Of a stretch of DNA of 64,000 nt, positions 1 through 8,732 are shown one piece after another. Under the pieces are notes generated by a model. The model was not told where the DNA came from. It made no database searches and saw only the letters and a program-made list of their open reading frames with translations. Numbering within the stretch: position 1 is the stretch's first letter; each line of letters starts with the position of its first letter. Source of the stretch: Lentzea alba (lineage in GTDB: Bacteria; Actinomycetota; Actinomycetes; Mycobacteriales; Pseudonocardiaceae); contig NZ_JAAMPJ010000001.1 in the NCBI RefSeq assembly GCF_011067745.1, forward strand, positions 1-64,000, read 5' to 3'. The translations under genes were made by a program, and so were the position numbers.

Positions 1-88
1 CATCGACTGGTACAACACCACCCGTATCTCGACCACGCTCAAGGGCCTGAGCCCGGTCGAATACCGAGCCCAGGCCCTCGCGGCCTAA
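1..88 (+). CDS. IS3-family transposase, C-terminal end (cut by window edge)
   Basis: The reading frame enters from the left edge and encodes 28 final residues before a TAA stop, with the series WYNTTRISTTLKGLSPVEYR. This matches the end of the rve/DDE integrase domain of IS3-family OrfB transposases, where a YN-x-x-R-x-H-x-x-L-x-x-L-x-P-x-x-Y signature is typical. The catalytic residues lie outside the window, so activity cannot be judged. The histidine usually found after the arginine region is a threonine here. It indicates that an insertion sequence ends close to the left edge, just before the sigma-factor locus. Confidence 0.75.
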   Translation, partial: IDWYNTTRISTTLKGLSPVEYRAQALAA

Positions 89-100
89 CCTTCAGCTAGC

Positions 101-126
101 CAGTCCAACTTCCGGGGACCAGTTCA
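101..126 (+). mobile_element. Probable right end of the IS3-type element
   Basis: Thirteen bases after the transposase stop comes CAGTCCAACTTCCGGGGACC followed by AGTTCA. GTCCAACTTCCGG-type ends finishing in CA are usual for the terminal inverted repeats of IS3-group elements. The left end is outside the window, so neither the matching repeat nor a target duplication can be seen. The exact boundary is an inference. Confidence 0.4.
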
Positions 127-159
127 CAAACGTGACCGCCCTCCGCACAGCGCGTTGAC

Positions 160-1017
160 TCAGCCTCCGACGCGGAACCGCGGATCCGTCGCCAGCTCGG
201 CCAGTTGCTGCTCGGTGAAAACCGGCCCGTCGAGCGCCGGGTAGCCAGTGCCCGCGTACTTGTCGTCCTGCGCGATCGTCACCGTCGAACCGTCCTGGGC
301 CTTGTAGCTCGCCCACTTGTCGAACTGGTCGCGACCGCTCGGGTTGTTCTGCACGACGCCGACCTTGAGACCCTTGACGTCGTACACCTTGCACTCACCA
401 CCCATGCCCCAGAACGACTTCGCCAGTGCGCACGGGTCGTCCGGCAGTCGGGGGTTGGGTGTGGACACCTCGGCGAGCAGCCAGCCCACCTTGCCGTCCT
501 TGCGCACCGGTGTCTGGGCCATGTACTCCCAGACCTCGACCTCGTCGCCTTTGTTGGACGACACCTGGCCCTGGGTCCGCTGCATGTCACCGCTGTAGCC
601 CTTGGGGTCGTCGGGGTCCCTGGAGTCCTCGTATCGGAGCTGCGGTGCGTCGTACCCGGCCGGCACGATCCCCTTGAGCTCGTCGAGCACCTTCTGCGCC
701 CGGTCCGCCTGAGGGCCGTTGTGAGCCGTGCGGTCGGTCTGCCCGTCCGGCCATTTGCCCGTCCAGGGGCTGCTACTGCTGCTGCTCGGTCCGGCCCCCA
801 TCATGTACTCCTTCGCGCCTGTGGGGTTGAGCGCGAACGCCGAGCCGAGGCCGGCACCGACGACGAGCACCGCGACCAGTGCACCGACGATCGACGACCG
901 CCGCTTCGACCTGGCCTTGCGCGCCACGTCGAGCGCGAGGACCGGATCCATCGACGGCGGCGGGCTGCTCGCCACCACGGCATTTTCGAAAACTCGTTTG
1001 AGGTCCTGTTCGTTCAT
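160..1017 (-). CDS. Membrane protein coupled to SigE-family sigma factor (putative regulator of it)
   Basis: A 285-residue protein starting MNEQDLKRVFENAVVASSPP. It has a cytoplasmic N-terminus of about 48 residues (RKARSKRR just before the membrane), one transmembrane segment (SSIVGALVAVLVVGAGLGSA, about residues 40-62), a Ser-rich linker and a roughly 200-residue outer domain. The ATG overlaps the stop of the upstream sigma gene as ATGA, so translation is coupled. This topology and position fit an anti-sigma factor or sigma-associated membrane sensor. However, the N-terminal part lacks the HxxxCxxC zinc motif of classical ZAS anti-sigma factors. The outer domain is not one I recognise. Function is inferred from context only. 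Confidence 0.7.
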   Translation of the reverse strand: MNEQDLKRVFENAVVASSPPPSMDPVLALDVARKARSKRRSSIVGALVAVLVVGAGLGSAFALNPTGAKEYMMGAGPSSSSSSPWTGKWPDGQTDRTAHNGPQADRAQKVLDELKGIVPAGYDAPQLRYEDSRDPDDPKGYSGDMQRTQGQVSSNKGDEVEVWEYMAQTPVRKDGKVGWLLAEVSTPNPRLPDDPCALAKSFWGMGGECKVYDVKGLKVGVVQNNPSGRDQFDKWASYKAQDGSTVTIAQDDKYAGTGYPALDGPVFTEQQLAELATDPRFRVGG

Positions 1018-1511
1018 CGAACCCTCTCCTGCTGTGAGAGCAGACCGCGCAGCGTCTGCAGCCCCCGCGCGGCCTGACTCTTTACCGTTCCTTCCGAACA
1101 CTTGAGGACGACTGCCGTCTGTTCGACGGACATGTCCTCCCAGTACCGCAGGACGAGGCACGCACGTTGTTTGGGAGGCACCTTCGCCAGCGCCTCCAGC
1201 AACACCATTCGTTCCTCGGGGTAGGTGCCCGGTGGAGCTGCCGTGTCGGTGAGCTCGTCGCTCGCCGACTCGAACCGGAACCACCCGCGCCGTCGCTCGG
1301 AGAGGAACGTCCGCACCAGAATCTGCCTGGTGTAGGCGTCCAACGCCTCGTGCCGTTCGATCCGGCGCCACGCCAGGTAGAGCTTCGTGAACGCCTGTTG
1401 CACAAGATCCTCCGCGCGATGCCAGTCGCCGCACAGCAGGTAAGCCGTGCCACGCATGGCGTCGGAACGGGCCGCGAAGTACTCCTGGAACGCGGCGTCC
1501 CGATCACTCAT
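1014..1511 (-). CDS. SigE-family RNA polymerase sigma factor (ECF type)
   Basis: A 165-residue sigma-70 family factor of the actinobacterial SigE-like (ECF) group. Region 2 is seen as FAARSDAMRGTAYLLCGDWH followed by AEDLVQQAFTKLYLAW. Region 4 is LPPKQRAC-like (VPPKQRACLVLRYWEDMSVE) followed by the helix-turn-helix CSEGTVKSQAARGLQTLR. The ATG at 1511 is preferred over an in-frame ATG 36 nt upstream because GGGGGAG lies about 6 nt before it. It overlaps by 4 nt with the membrane protein downstream, suggesting a sigma/sensor pair. It is divergent from the metallophosphoesterase gene. Its target promoters are not evident in the window. Confidence 0.9.
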   Translation of the reverse strand: MSDRDAAFQEYFAARSDAMRGTAYLLCGDWHRAEDLVQQAFTKLYLAWRRIERHEALDAYTRQILVRTFLSERRRGWFRFESASDELTDTAAPPGTYPEERMVLLEALAKVPPKQRACLVLRYWEDMSVEQTAVVLKCSEGTVKSQAARGLQTLRGLLSQQERVR

Positions 1512-1714
1512 CAGGTCTCCCCCTATCTGCGGTACCGGGTTACTCACGCCACCTGCGGCCCGGCGGGTTGCATGAACCTCGCGACGAATTCTTCGAGCCT
1601 CCGCAGGGGTGAGGGTCCCACCGCCGGTGACGGTCCACGTGCCGAAAGTGATCGGACGGCCTCGTGGGCACCTCCGACGATCACGCCCGGGAAGACGAAA
1701 AGCATACTGATGTC

Positions 1715-2899
1715 GTGATTTTCCTGTTGATCCTCGGAGTTCCGGTCGCGCTGGGCCATCTGTACCTGTGGCGCCGGCTGGTCGTGGACACCACCCGCCC
1801 GCGCACGCTCGGGCGCCGCATCGGAACGCTGGCCGTCGCCGGGGCGTTCTTGATGCTGATGAGCGCGCTGGTCGTGACGCGCAGGGTGCCGCCGGAGTAC
1901 GGGAAGTTCTTCGCCTGGCCGGGGTTCGTGTGGCTCGCCGTGCTCTTCTACCTGGCCATCGCGCTGGGCATCGCGGAGATCCCCCGCCGGGTCCTGCTCA
2001 GGCGGGCGACCCTCGTGCCGGCCGCGGTGGGCGCGGGTCCTGATCCGGTCGAGCCGGTCGAGGTCGTGCCGGACCCGTCGCGGCGGCTGTTCATCTCGCG
2101 CTCGGTCGCGATCGGCTCGGGCATCGCGGCCGGCGGCGTGGTCGGGTACGGCATGACGCAGGCGCTGGGCGCGCCGCAGCTGCTGAACGTGCCGGTGACG
2201 CTGGACAAGCTCCAGGCGTCGTTGTCGGGCTTCCGGATCGCGGTCGTGAGCGACATCCACCTCGGGCCGCTGCTCGGCCGTTCGCACACCGAGCGGATCG
2301 TGCGGATGATCAACGAGCAGGAGGCCGACCTCGTCGCGATCGTCGGTGACCTGGTGGACGGCACCGTCGCCGAGCTGGGCGAGGCCGCGGCCCCGTTGCG
2401 GGACCTGGTGTCGAAGCACGGCAGCTTCTTCGTGACGGGCAACCACGAGTACTTCTCGGGTCACGAGCAGTGGCTAGCGGAGCTGGACCGGCTCGGCGTG
2501 AACCCGTTGCGCAACGAGGGTCTGACGGTCGCCGGTGGCATCGAGCTCGTGGGTGTGAACGACGTGATCGGCGAGTCTTACAACGACGGACCGGATTTCG
2601 AGCGCGCACTGGCAGGCCGTGACAAGAAGAACCCGCTCGTCCTGCTGGCACACCAGCCCGTGCAGGTCAGCGACGCGTCTTCACACGGCGTCGACCTCCA
2701 GTTGTCCGGCCATACGCACGGCGGACAGATGGTGCCGTTCAACTTCGTTGTGCCAGTGCAGCAACCCAGCGTGGCGGGGCTGTCGAAGGTGGACGACACG
2801 TGGCTGTACGTCAGTCGTGGCGCGGGTTTCTGGGGGCCACCGGTGCGCGTGGGCGCGCCTCCGGACATCACGATGATCGAGCTGAAGTCTGCCGGGTAG
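1715..2899 (+). CDS. Membrane-anchored metallophosphoesterase
   Basis: An integral membrane calcineurin-like phosphoesterase (YkuE/YaeI type). Three hydrophobic segments lie in the first about 95 residues, and a fourth (SVAIGSGIAAGGVVGYG) precedes the catalytic domain. Metal-binding motifs appear in order: SDIHLGP, GDLVDG, GNHEY, then LAHQP and SGHTHGGQ. The fold is therefore complete. The GTG at 1715 puts the hydrophobic IFLLILGVPVALG stretch at the N-terminus and has a CATACT hexamer 6 nt before it, consistent with a leaderless transcript. A GTG at 1664 is an alternative that would add 17 hydrophilic residues. The substrate is unknown; relatives act on phospholipid-type or UDP-linked phosphates. 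Confidence 0.85.
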   Translation: MIFLLILGVPVALGHLYLWRRLVVDTTRPRTLGRRIGTLAVAGAFLMLMSALVVTRRVPPEYGKFFAWPGFVWLAVLFYLAIALGIAEIPRRVLLRRATLVPAAVGAGPDPVEPVEVVPDPSRRLFISRSVAIGSGIAAGGVVGYGMTQALGAPQLLNVPVTLDKLQASLSGFRIAVVSDIHLGPLLGRSHTERIVRMINEQEADLVAIVGDLVDGTVAELGEAAAPLRDLVSKHGSFFVTGNHEYFSGHEQWLAELDRLGVNPLRNEGLTVAGGIELVGVNDVIGESYNDGPDFERALAGRDKKNPLVLLAHQPVQVSDASSHGVDLQLSGHTHGGQMVPFNFVVPVQQPSVAGLSKVDDTWLYVSRGAGFWGPPVRVGAPPDITMIELKSAG

Positions 2900-3006
2900 A
2901 TCACACTCGGCCCTCGGGATTGCGCACTTGCGGCGTCCAGGCCGTAGAGTGGATGGCCGTGCCCGCGTACGGACCGCGAGGCGGATGAAGGGGGAACCCT
3001 GGGGAA

Positions 3007-4173
3007 ATGACCGAGAGCTTCGCCGTCGACCGGCGTTACGAGGCAGAGGCTCGTATTCGGCGTTTCCTGGATCAGGAGAACCCGTCGACACCATGTCTGG
3101 TGATCGACCTCGAGACGATCCGTGCGCGCTACCAGGCAATTCACACCGCGATGCCGTCCATCGACATCTTCTACGCGGTCAAGTCGAATCCCGAGTCCGA
3201 CGTGGTGGGCACGTTGGTCGCCGAGGGTTCGCAGTTCGACGTGGCCTCACCCGCGGAGATCGACCTGTGCCTGGCGCGCGGCGCCGCACCGTCGTCGATC
3301 TCCTACAGCAACCCGATCAAGAAGGCCGCTGACATCGCGTACGCCTACTCGCGTGGCGTGCGACTGTTCGTGTCGGACAGCGAGCAGGACGTGCGGTTCG
3401 TCGCCACGCACGCGCCCGGTTCGTCCGTCCTGGTGCGAATTCTTGTACACAGCAAGGGTTCCACGTACCCGTTCGGCAACAAGTTCGGTTGCGATCCGGA
3501 GATGGCAACGGATCTCTTGCGGCTCGCACACGAGTTGGGACTCGTTCCTCTTGGCGTCGCGTTCCACGCGGGCTCGCAACAGCTGTCCGTGCAGGGCTGG
3601 GACTCCGGCATCGCCGACGCCGCTCTGATCGCGTCGAAACTGCGTGTCGAAGGCATCGAGACCAGCACGGTGAACCTGGGCGGCGGCCTGCCCGCGGTGT
3701 ACCAGGAAGACACGCCCACCCTGGAGGCTTTCGCCTCCGCCATCGAAGCTTCCATCGCACGACACTTCGGTGCCGTGCGACCTCGTGTGATGATCGAGCC
3801 CGGCCGCGCGATCTCCGCCGAGGCCGGCCTGATCCGCTCCTCCGTCGTGCTGGTGTCGCGGAAGTCCTATTCGGACGAACGCCGCTGGGTCTACGTCGAC
3901 ATCGGCCGCTACCAGGGACTCGCCGAGACCGAGGGCGAGGCGATCGCCTACCGGCTGCGGACTTCGCGCGACGGCGGGCCGGTGGGCCCGATCGTGCTGG
4001 CCGGTCCGACGTGCGACGCGGACGACGTGATCTACCAGCACACGCGCTACGACCTGCCGCTGGACCTCGAGGCGGGCGACCACGTGGACATCCTCCACTC
4101 CGGCGCCTACACCTCCTCATATTCGTCCGTGTGCTTCAACGGCTTCCCGCCGTTGGCCACGTACTGCATCTAA
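3007..4173 (+). CDS. PLP-dependent ornithine/lysine decarboxylase (fold III)
   Basis: A 388-residue alanine-racemase-fold decarboxylase of the eukaryotic-type ODC/DAP decarboxylase family. The PLP lysine is K59 in FYAVKSNP. FHAGSQ (H187) stacks on the cofactor, LGGGLP (about 224-229) and EPGRAI (264-269) bind the phosphate, and the C-terminal GPTCDADD carries the Cys/Asp pair (C336, D337) of ODC active sites. This points to ornithine and/or lysine as substrate rather than diaminopimelate. It heads an operon with SpeD and a SpeE-like enzyme, so it probably supplies putrescine or cadaverine as aminopropyl acceptor. A GGGGA ribosome site sits just before the ATG. Substrate preference cannot be read from the sequence. 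Confidence 0.9.
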   Translation: MTESFAVDRRYEAEARIRRFLDQENPSTPCLVIDLETIRARYQAIHTAMPSIDIFYAVKSNPESDVVGTLVAEGSQFDVASPAEIDLCLARGAAPSSISYSNPIKKAADIAYAYSRGVRLFVSDSEQDVRFVATHAPGSSVLVRILVHSKGSTYPFGNKFGCDPEMATDLLRLAHELGLVPLGVAFHAGSQQLSVQGWDSGIADAALIASKLRVEGIETSTVNLGGGLPAVYQEDTPTLEAFASAIEASIARHFGAVRPRVMIEPGRAISAEAGLIRSSVVLVSRKSYSDERRWVYVDIGRYQGLAETEGEAIAYRLRTSRDGGPVGPIVLAGPTCDADDVIYQHTRYDLPLDLEAGDHVDILHSGAYTSSYSSVCFNGFPPLATYCI

Positions 4174-4206
4174 GTCCGTCGTAATTCACATAGTTTGGAG
4201 TGATTG

Positions 4207-4602
4207 ATGTCCGAAGCGCCCTGTCAGACCGAGGAAACCGTCGGTTTGTTCGCGGGACAGCACGTACTTGCAGAGCTCTCGGGTGTGAGTGCCGTTCTGC
4301 TCGATGACGAGCAGTTCCTGAAGCACGCCCTTGGTGAGGTTCTCACGCAGGCCGACGCAACGGTGCTGGAGGTGATCTCCAAGAAGTTCGAGCCTCAAGG
4401 AGTCACCGTGCTGGCTCTGCTGTCGGAGTCCCATGCGTCGATCCACACTTATCCCGAAGTGGGTTCGGTGTTCGTCGACGTGTTCACCTGCGGTACTCGT
4501 GCGAAACCCGCGCTGGCCGTCCAGCTCCTCGCTGACGCCCTGGGCGCCGCTCACGTGAGCACGGACGTCGTCACTCGTGGCATCAAGGAGCACGCCGCGT
4601 GA
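4207..4602 (+). CDS. speD: S-adenosylmethionine decarboxylase proenzyme
   Basis: A 131-residue class 1B AdoMet decarboxylase. It self-cleaves to make a pyruvoyl group. The site is visible as LLSESHASIHTYPE, with cleavage between E74 and S75; S75 becomes the pyruvoyl residue, and the conserved His and the HTYPE segment follow. Its product, decarboxylated AdoMet, is the aminopropyl donor for spermidine-type polyamines. The ATG at 4207 has GGAG six nt upstream; a TTG directly before it is rejected. The stop overlaps the next start as GTGA. Length and motifs are normal for the bacterial proenzyme. Confidence 0.95.
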   Translation: MSEAPCQTEETVGLFAGQHVLAELSGVSAVLLDDEQFLKHALGEVLTQADATVLEVISKKFEPQGVTVLALLSESHASIHTYPEVGSVFVDVFTCGTRAKPALAVQLLADALGAAHVSTDVVTRGIKEHAA

Positions 4603-5447
4603 ACACCATCAACGAGCCGCTCGCCGAGGGCATGACCCGCCACTGGCGCGTGGACGAGGTGCTGGTCGACACCAAGACCGACTTCCAGCACCTGGTGATC
4701 GCCCGCACGGCCCAGGGCGTGTCGTTGTTCTGCGACAACGACCGTCAGTCGACGGAGTTCAGCCAGCTGACCTACCACGAGGCCCTGATGGTGCCGGCGC
4801 TGCTGCTGGCCGACACCGTCGAGCGCGTCCTGGTCATCGGCTCCTCCGAGGGCGTCGTGTGCCAGATGGCCGTTCAGCATGGTGCTGCGGTGGTCGACCA
4901 CATCGACATCGACGAGCAGGCGGTTCGGCTGTGCGCCGAGCACCTGCCGTACGGCTACACGCTGGACGAGCTGGCCGCGGCCGAACGCGGTGACGGCCCG
5001 ATCCGCGTGCAGTTCATCGACGGGTTCGAGTACATCCGCACGACGTCGGAGAAGTACGACATCGTGCTGGTCGACCTGCCCGACGAGCGCGAGGAGGAGG
5101 CGCAGCACAACCGCTTGTACGGCGCCGACTTCCTGCGCATGTGCAAGGCGCTGCTGCGTCCGGGCGGCGTCGTCGTCAACCAGTCCGGCTGCCAGACGAT
5201 GTGGCGCAACACCACGCTGATCCGCTCCTGGCAGCGGTTCAACGAGGTGTTCGACACCGTCGCCTACTACGGCTCGGACGAGCACGAGTGGGCGTACCTG
5301 TTCGGCCGCGCGGACGTGGTCGAGGACCCGACCGCGCTCATGGTCGAGCGGCTCAAGACGGCGGGGTACCAGCCGGAGTCGATCGACGACCTGGCGCTGC
5401 TGGGCAACAGCATCCCGCCCTACCGGGTGCGGCAGTCGCTGGCCTGA
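4599..5447 (+). CDS. Spermidine synthase-like aminopropyltransferase
   Basis: A 282-residue protein of the spermidine synthase family, translationally coupled to SpeD through a GTGA overlap. Family features are QSTEFSQLTYHEAL near residues 50-65, an AdoMet-type Rossmann strand VLVIGSSEGVV, the acidic IDIDE after beta-2, DGFEYI, and VDLPDE before LYGADFLRMCKALLRPGG. The canonical GGGDGG loop is GSSEGVV and the usual D-S/T-x-DP active-site loop is DLPDE. It is therefore a divergent member. Operon context argues for transfer of an aminopropyl group from decarboxylated AdoMet to the diamine made by the first gene. An altered acceptor or product is possible. Confidence 0.8.
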   Translation: MNTINEPLAEGMTRHWRVDEVLVDTKTDFQHLVIARTAQGVSLFCDNDRQSTEFSQLTYHEALMVPALLLADTVERVLVIGSSEGVVCQMAVQHGAAVVDHIDIDEQAVRLCAEHLPYGYTLDELAAAERGDGPIRVQFIDGFEYIRTTSEKYDIVLVDLPDEREEEAQHNRLYGADFLRMCKALLRPGGVVVNQSGCQTMWRNTTLIRSWQRFNEVFDTVAYYGSDEHEWAYLFGRADVVEDPTALMVERLKTAGYQPESIDDLALLGNSIPPYRVRQSLA

Positions 5448-5458
5448 GGTTCGCGGTG

Positions 5459-5493
5459 AGAGGGGCGCTTCCCGGTTCGGGAAGCGCCCCTCT
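5459..5493. terminator. Strong hairpin between convergent genes
   Basis: A perfect 15-bp stem (AGAGGGGCGCTTCCC and its complement) with loop GGTTC, followed by TCCGTTT. It lies 11 nt after the aminopropyltransferase stop and 8 nt before the stop of the convergent peptidase gene, so it can serve both strands. Confidence 0.85.
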
Positions 5494-5501
5494 TCCGTTT
5501 C

Positions 5502-7556
5502 TCAGGCTCGGGCGAGCGACTGCTTGAGGAAGTCGACCTGCAGGAGGAGCAGGTTCTCGGCGACCTGTTCCTGCGGGGTCATGTGGGTGACGCCGGAGAG
5601 CGGCAGCACGGTGTGCGGCCGACCGGCGGCGAGCAGGGCGTTGGACAGCCGCAGGGTGTGGGCGGCCACGACGTTGTCGTCGGCCAGGCCGTGGATGATC
5701 ATCAGCGGACGGGAGAGCTTGTCCGCGTCGGCGATCAGGGAGTTCGAGTCGTAGACCTCGGGCTTGTCGTCCGGGTGGCCGAGGTAGCGCTCGGTGTAGT
5801 GGGTGTCGTACAGGCGCCAGTCGGTGACCGGGGCGCCGGCGATGCCCGCGTGGAAGACGTCCGGGCGGCGCAGGACGGCCAGGGCGCTGAGGTAGCCGCC
5901 GTAGGACCAGCCGCGGATCGCGACGCGGGTGAGGTCGAGGTCCGGTTCGACGGCCGCGGCCGCCTGCAGGGCGTCGACCTGGTCTTCCAGGGTGGCGCCG
6001 GCGAAGTCGAACGCGATCGCGCGCTCCCAGGCGAGGCCGCGCCCGGGGGTGCCGCGGCCGTCGGCGACGATGACCGCGAAGCCCTGGTCAGCCAGCCACT
6101 GGGAGGCGAGAAAGGCGTTCTGGGCCGAGACGACGCGCTGCGCGTGCGGACCGCCGTACGGGTCCATCAGCACGGGGAGCTTGGTTCCCGGGGTGTGGCC
6201 GGTCGGGAGCAGGATCGCGGCGCGGATGCCGCGTTCGCCCAGGGTCAGCAGCCTCGGGGACGCCTTGATCACCGGGGTCTCGGCCCACGACTCGATCACG
6301 TGGTCGCCGACGGTGACCTTCGTGCCGAACCTGTCCAAAGTGGCCGAGACGAACACCACCGTGTCGCCGCCCCGAATCGCGGCGTTCACACCGTCCTCAG
6401 TGGACAGCTTCTCGGTGGTCTTGCCGACCTCGTAGACGTGCGTCTGGGTGGGGTCGTCCGCCGACGCGGCGACCAGGATCGAGTCGTCGGCGATGTCGAG
6501 CACGCGACGCACCTGCAGGCCCGTGGTCAGGACGTCGTCGCCGACCTGCAGCGCGTACTCGTCGCCGTTGCCGACGATCCGGACGAGCCGGCCGTCCGGG
6601 GTCCACGCCGGAGCGCCGTCGGTGACTTCGAGCCACGTCGGGTCGGTCTCGACGGCGAGCTCGGAGACCGCGCCGGTTTCAGGGGTCAGCTCGTAGATCT
6701 TCCTGGTGCGCTGGTCACGGGTCTGCGTGGTGATCAGCGGGGCGCCACCCGACGACCAGTGCACGTCGTTGAGGTAGTCGAACTCGAGCAGCACCGGGAC
6801 GAAGGTGCCGTCCAGCGACACCACGTGCAGCGACACCGCGGCGTTGGTCGTGCCCGCCGCCGGGTAGGCGATCTCGGTGGCCGTGGTCGCGGGGTTCGCC
6901 GGGTCGGCGATGTACCAGCGCTGCACCGACGCGTTGTTCACGCGCGCGGCGATGAGGCGGGTGCCGTTCGGCTCCCACCAGTAACCGCGATAACGCGACA
7001 TCTCCTCGGCCGCGATGAACTCGGCCAGGCCGAACGTCACGTCCTCGCCGTCGGGCACGGCGACCGCGACGTCCTCGCCCGAGTCCAGCTCGACCACCCT
7101 GAGCGTGCCGCGCGTGACGTAGGCCACACGCTTGCCCGTCGGGTCGACGCGCGGGTCGATGACGCCGCCCTCCGTCGGCAGTTCGCGGACGGCACCGGTC
7201 GTCAGGTCGGCCACGAACAGCCGGCCCGACAGCGCGAACGAGGCCACACCCGCGTCCTTCGAGAGGGCGTACCCCACGATGCCCGCGCCGGACTCACGCG
7301 TGCGCTCGCGGCGCGCCTTCTCCTCGGCCGGTAGGTCCTCCGGGTCGGTCAGCAGCGTCGCCGGGTCGGCGAGCAGCTTTTCGACGCCGGTGGCCGTGTT
7401 CAGCTCCCAGAGCCCGTTCGCACGGCTCGTGGCCGTGGCCGGACGCAGGAAGAAGACACGTGCCCCGTCCGCCGACACCGCGAAGGTCCTCGGTGCGCCG
7501 ACGGTGAACCGCTGGGTGCGCGCCTGTTGGCGCGGGAAGGAGATGTCGTTGCCCAC
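5502..7556 (-). CDS. Dipeptidyl-peptidase IV-type serine peptidase (S9)
   Basis: A 684-residue prolyl-oligopeptidase family enzyme. The N-terminal two thirds form a beta-propeller and include [16 protein letters not shown]. Its double-glutamate EE motif is the DPP-IV signature that binds the free N-terminus of substrates. The C-terminal alpha/beta-hydrolase domain has GWSYGG (nucleophile S551), HGLADDNV (D626) and GVTHM (H658). It should release X-Pro or X-Ala dipeptides from peptides. No signal peptide is seen, so it is likely cytoplasmic. The GTG start has no Shine-Dalgarno, but TAGTGT ends 6 nt before it, suggesting a leaderless message. Confidence 0.9.
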   Translation of the reverse strand: MGNDISFPRQQARTQRFTVGAPRTFAVSADGARVFFLRPATATSRANGLWELNTATGVEKLLADPATLLTDPEDLPAEEKARRERTRESGAGIVGYALSKDAGVASFALSGRLFVADLTTGAVRELPTEGGVIDPRVDPTGKRVAYVTRGTLRVVELDSGEDVAVAVPDGEDVTFGLAEFIAAEEMSRYRGYWWEPNGTRLIAARVNNASVQRWYIADPANPATTATEIAYPAAGTTNAAVSLHVVSLDGTFVPVLLEFDYLNDVHWSSGGAPLITTQTRDQRTRKIYELTPETGAVSELAVETDPTWLEVTDGAPAWTPDGRLVRIVGNGDEYALQVGDDVLTTGLQVRRVLDIADDSILVAASADDPTQTHVYEVGKTTEKLSTEDGVNAAIRGGDTVVFVSATLDRFGTKVTVGDHVIESWAETPVIKASPRLLTLGERGIRAAILLPTGHTPGTKLPVLMDPYGGPHAQRVVSAQNAFLASQWLADQGFAVIVADGRGTPGRGLAWERAIAFDFAGATLEDQVDALQAAAAVEPDLDLTRVAIRGWSYGGYLSALAVLRRPDVFHAGIAGAPVTDWRLYDTHYTERYLGHPDDKPEVYDSNSLIADADKLSRPLMIIHGLADDNVVAAHTLRLSNALLAAGRPHTVLPLSGVTHMTPQEQVAENLLLLQVDFLKQSLARA

Positions 7557-7666
7557 CCGCCAACACTAACCCGCGCACGCGTGCGGCACGGGTGCTGTGA
7601 CGTGCGCTGCGGCAAAGGAACGCTGCCTGGCGCGATGCAGACCCGATGCAGGTTGCGCACACCGCT

Positions 7667-8261
7667 TCAGCCAGCACGGCCCACGCGGCTCTTCGGAGGC
7701 AGCGGCACGAAGCCGCTGGTGCGCCGGACGTACACGGCGTACCCAGGGCGGCGCGACACGATGTCCTTCTCCAGCAACGGTTTGCCGGTGCCCTTCGCGA
7801 GCAGCAACGTCATGATCACCGGACTGGCGATCGTGAGCGCGGCCGACCACGAGTGCAGGGCGAACAGGTAGAGGCCCCACCACACGACAGCGTCGCCGAA
7901 GTAGTTCGGATGCCTTGTGCAGCGCCACAACCCGCGGTCCATCACGGCGCCCTTGTTCGCCGGGTCCGCACGGAACCTGGAGAGCTGCCAGTCACCCACG
8001 GCCTCGAACGCGAAGCCCCATCAGCATGGCCTGGATCAGGTAGACCCGGTAGATCCGCCAACGCGGGTTTCCCTTGGCACGCCTCAAAATGTCCTGGTAT
8101 CGCGGATCTTCGTCCTTACCCGAGTTGCGCACGAGGATGTGGACTCCCAGGCGTACGCCCCAGATCACCGTGGGGGCGGTGACGAACCACTGCCGAGTTG
8201 GTTCGCCCTCCGCGAACAGCAGCGTGATCACCGCGATGAACGCGAAACCCGGCCACCAGCT
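7667..8261 (-). pseudogene. DUF1295 / isoprenylcysteine-methyltransferase-like membrane protein, decayed
   Basis: Two frames carry one DUF1295 protein. The upstream part (about 8261-8011) gives FAFIAVITLLFAEGEPTRQW, then HILVRNSGKDEDPRYQDILR and VYLIQAMLMG. The downstream part (about 8014-7667) gives FAFEAVGDWQLSRFRADP, the CTRHPNYFGD motif and GFVPLPPKS. The join around 8010-8014 loses frame, and roughly 25-30 codons expected between the two segments in the family are absent. The N-terminal membrane region is also missing, because it is fused to the end of a broken cyclopropane-synthase gene. The family is a short-chain methyltransferase/reductase-like membrane protein often next to that synthase. 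No functional product is expected. Confidence 0.85.
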
Positions 8262-8599
8262 CGCGGCGCACCCGAGGCATGCCGCTGCGGCCGTTCTCGC
8301 TCCTGCGCACCGCCAGGATCTGGTCCGCGCCCATCCGTCCTTCCTCGAACGGCTCGTCGCGGATCTCGCGGTAGTTCCGCAGCCGCACCTCGACGTCGAG
8401 CTCCCCACTCACGTAGGCGCGCGAGGCCGAGCTCGTTCGGACTCCAGACGAGCCGGCGCAGCGCGTCGCGCGACCCGATCACGAGGACGGTGCCGTCCTG
8501 CGGTCCGGCCACGCTGCCGTCCCACGCCCGAAATCCGATCGGCGAAGTTGTGCCCGGCATCCGTTCGGCCATTCCTGCCAGCTGACCAGCGACGACCAC
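8262..8599 (-). pseudogene. Cyclopropane-fatty-acyl-phospholipid synthase remnant
   Basis: Only three pieces of a normally 400-residue-plus SAM-dependent enzyme remain. First is the N-terminus from a GTG at 8599 (GGAGG 6 nt upstream): AGQLAGMAERMPG, FRAWDGS and RRLVWSPNELGLAR. A 2-nt loss shifts the frame, and AYVSGELDVE continues. This is joined directly to VRLRNYREIRDEPF (a mid-domain SAM-fold segment). That is joined in turn to FEEGRMGADQILAVRR-SENGRSGMP, the enzyme's C-terminus. The SAM-binding GxGxG region and catalytic cysteine are gone. The reading then runs into the DUF1295 remnant. At least one frameshift and two large internal deletions are required. Confidence 0.85.
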
Positions 8600-8732
8600 C
8601 CCGCACCTCCTGCGGAACCTGGCTCCGCCAGACGTTCGAGTCGGCAAGAGGTTCGGTTCGTTTCTGAACCGAGACGCAACCACGCCCGTATGGCCTCGAT
8701 AGAGCGAACGGATGGACAAGGAGGACATGAGT

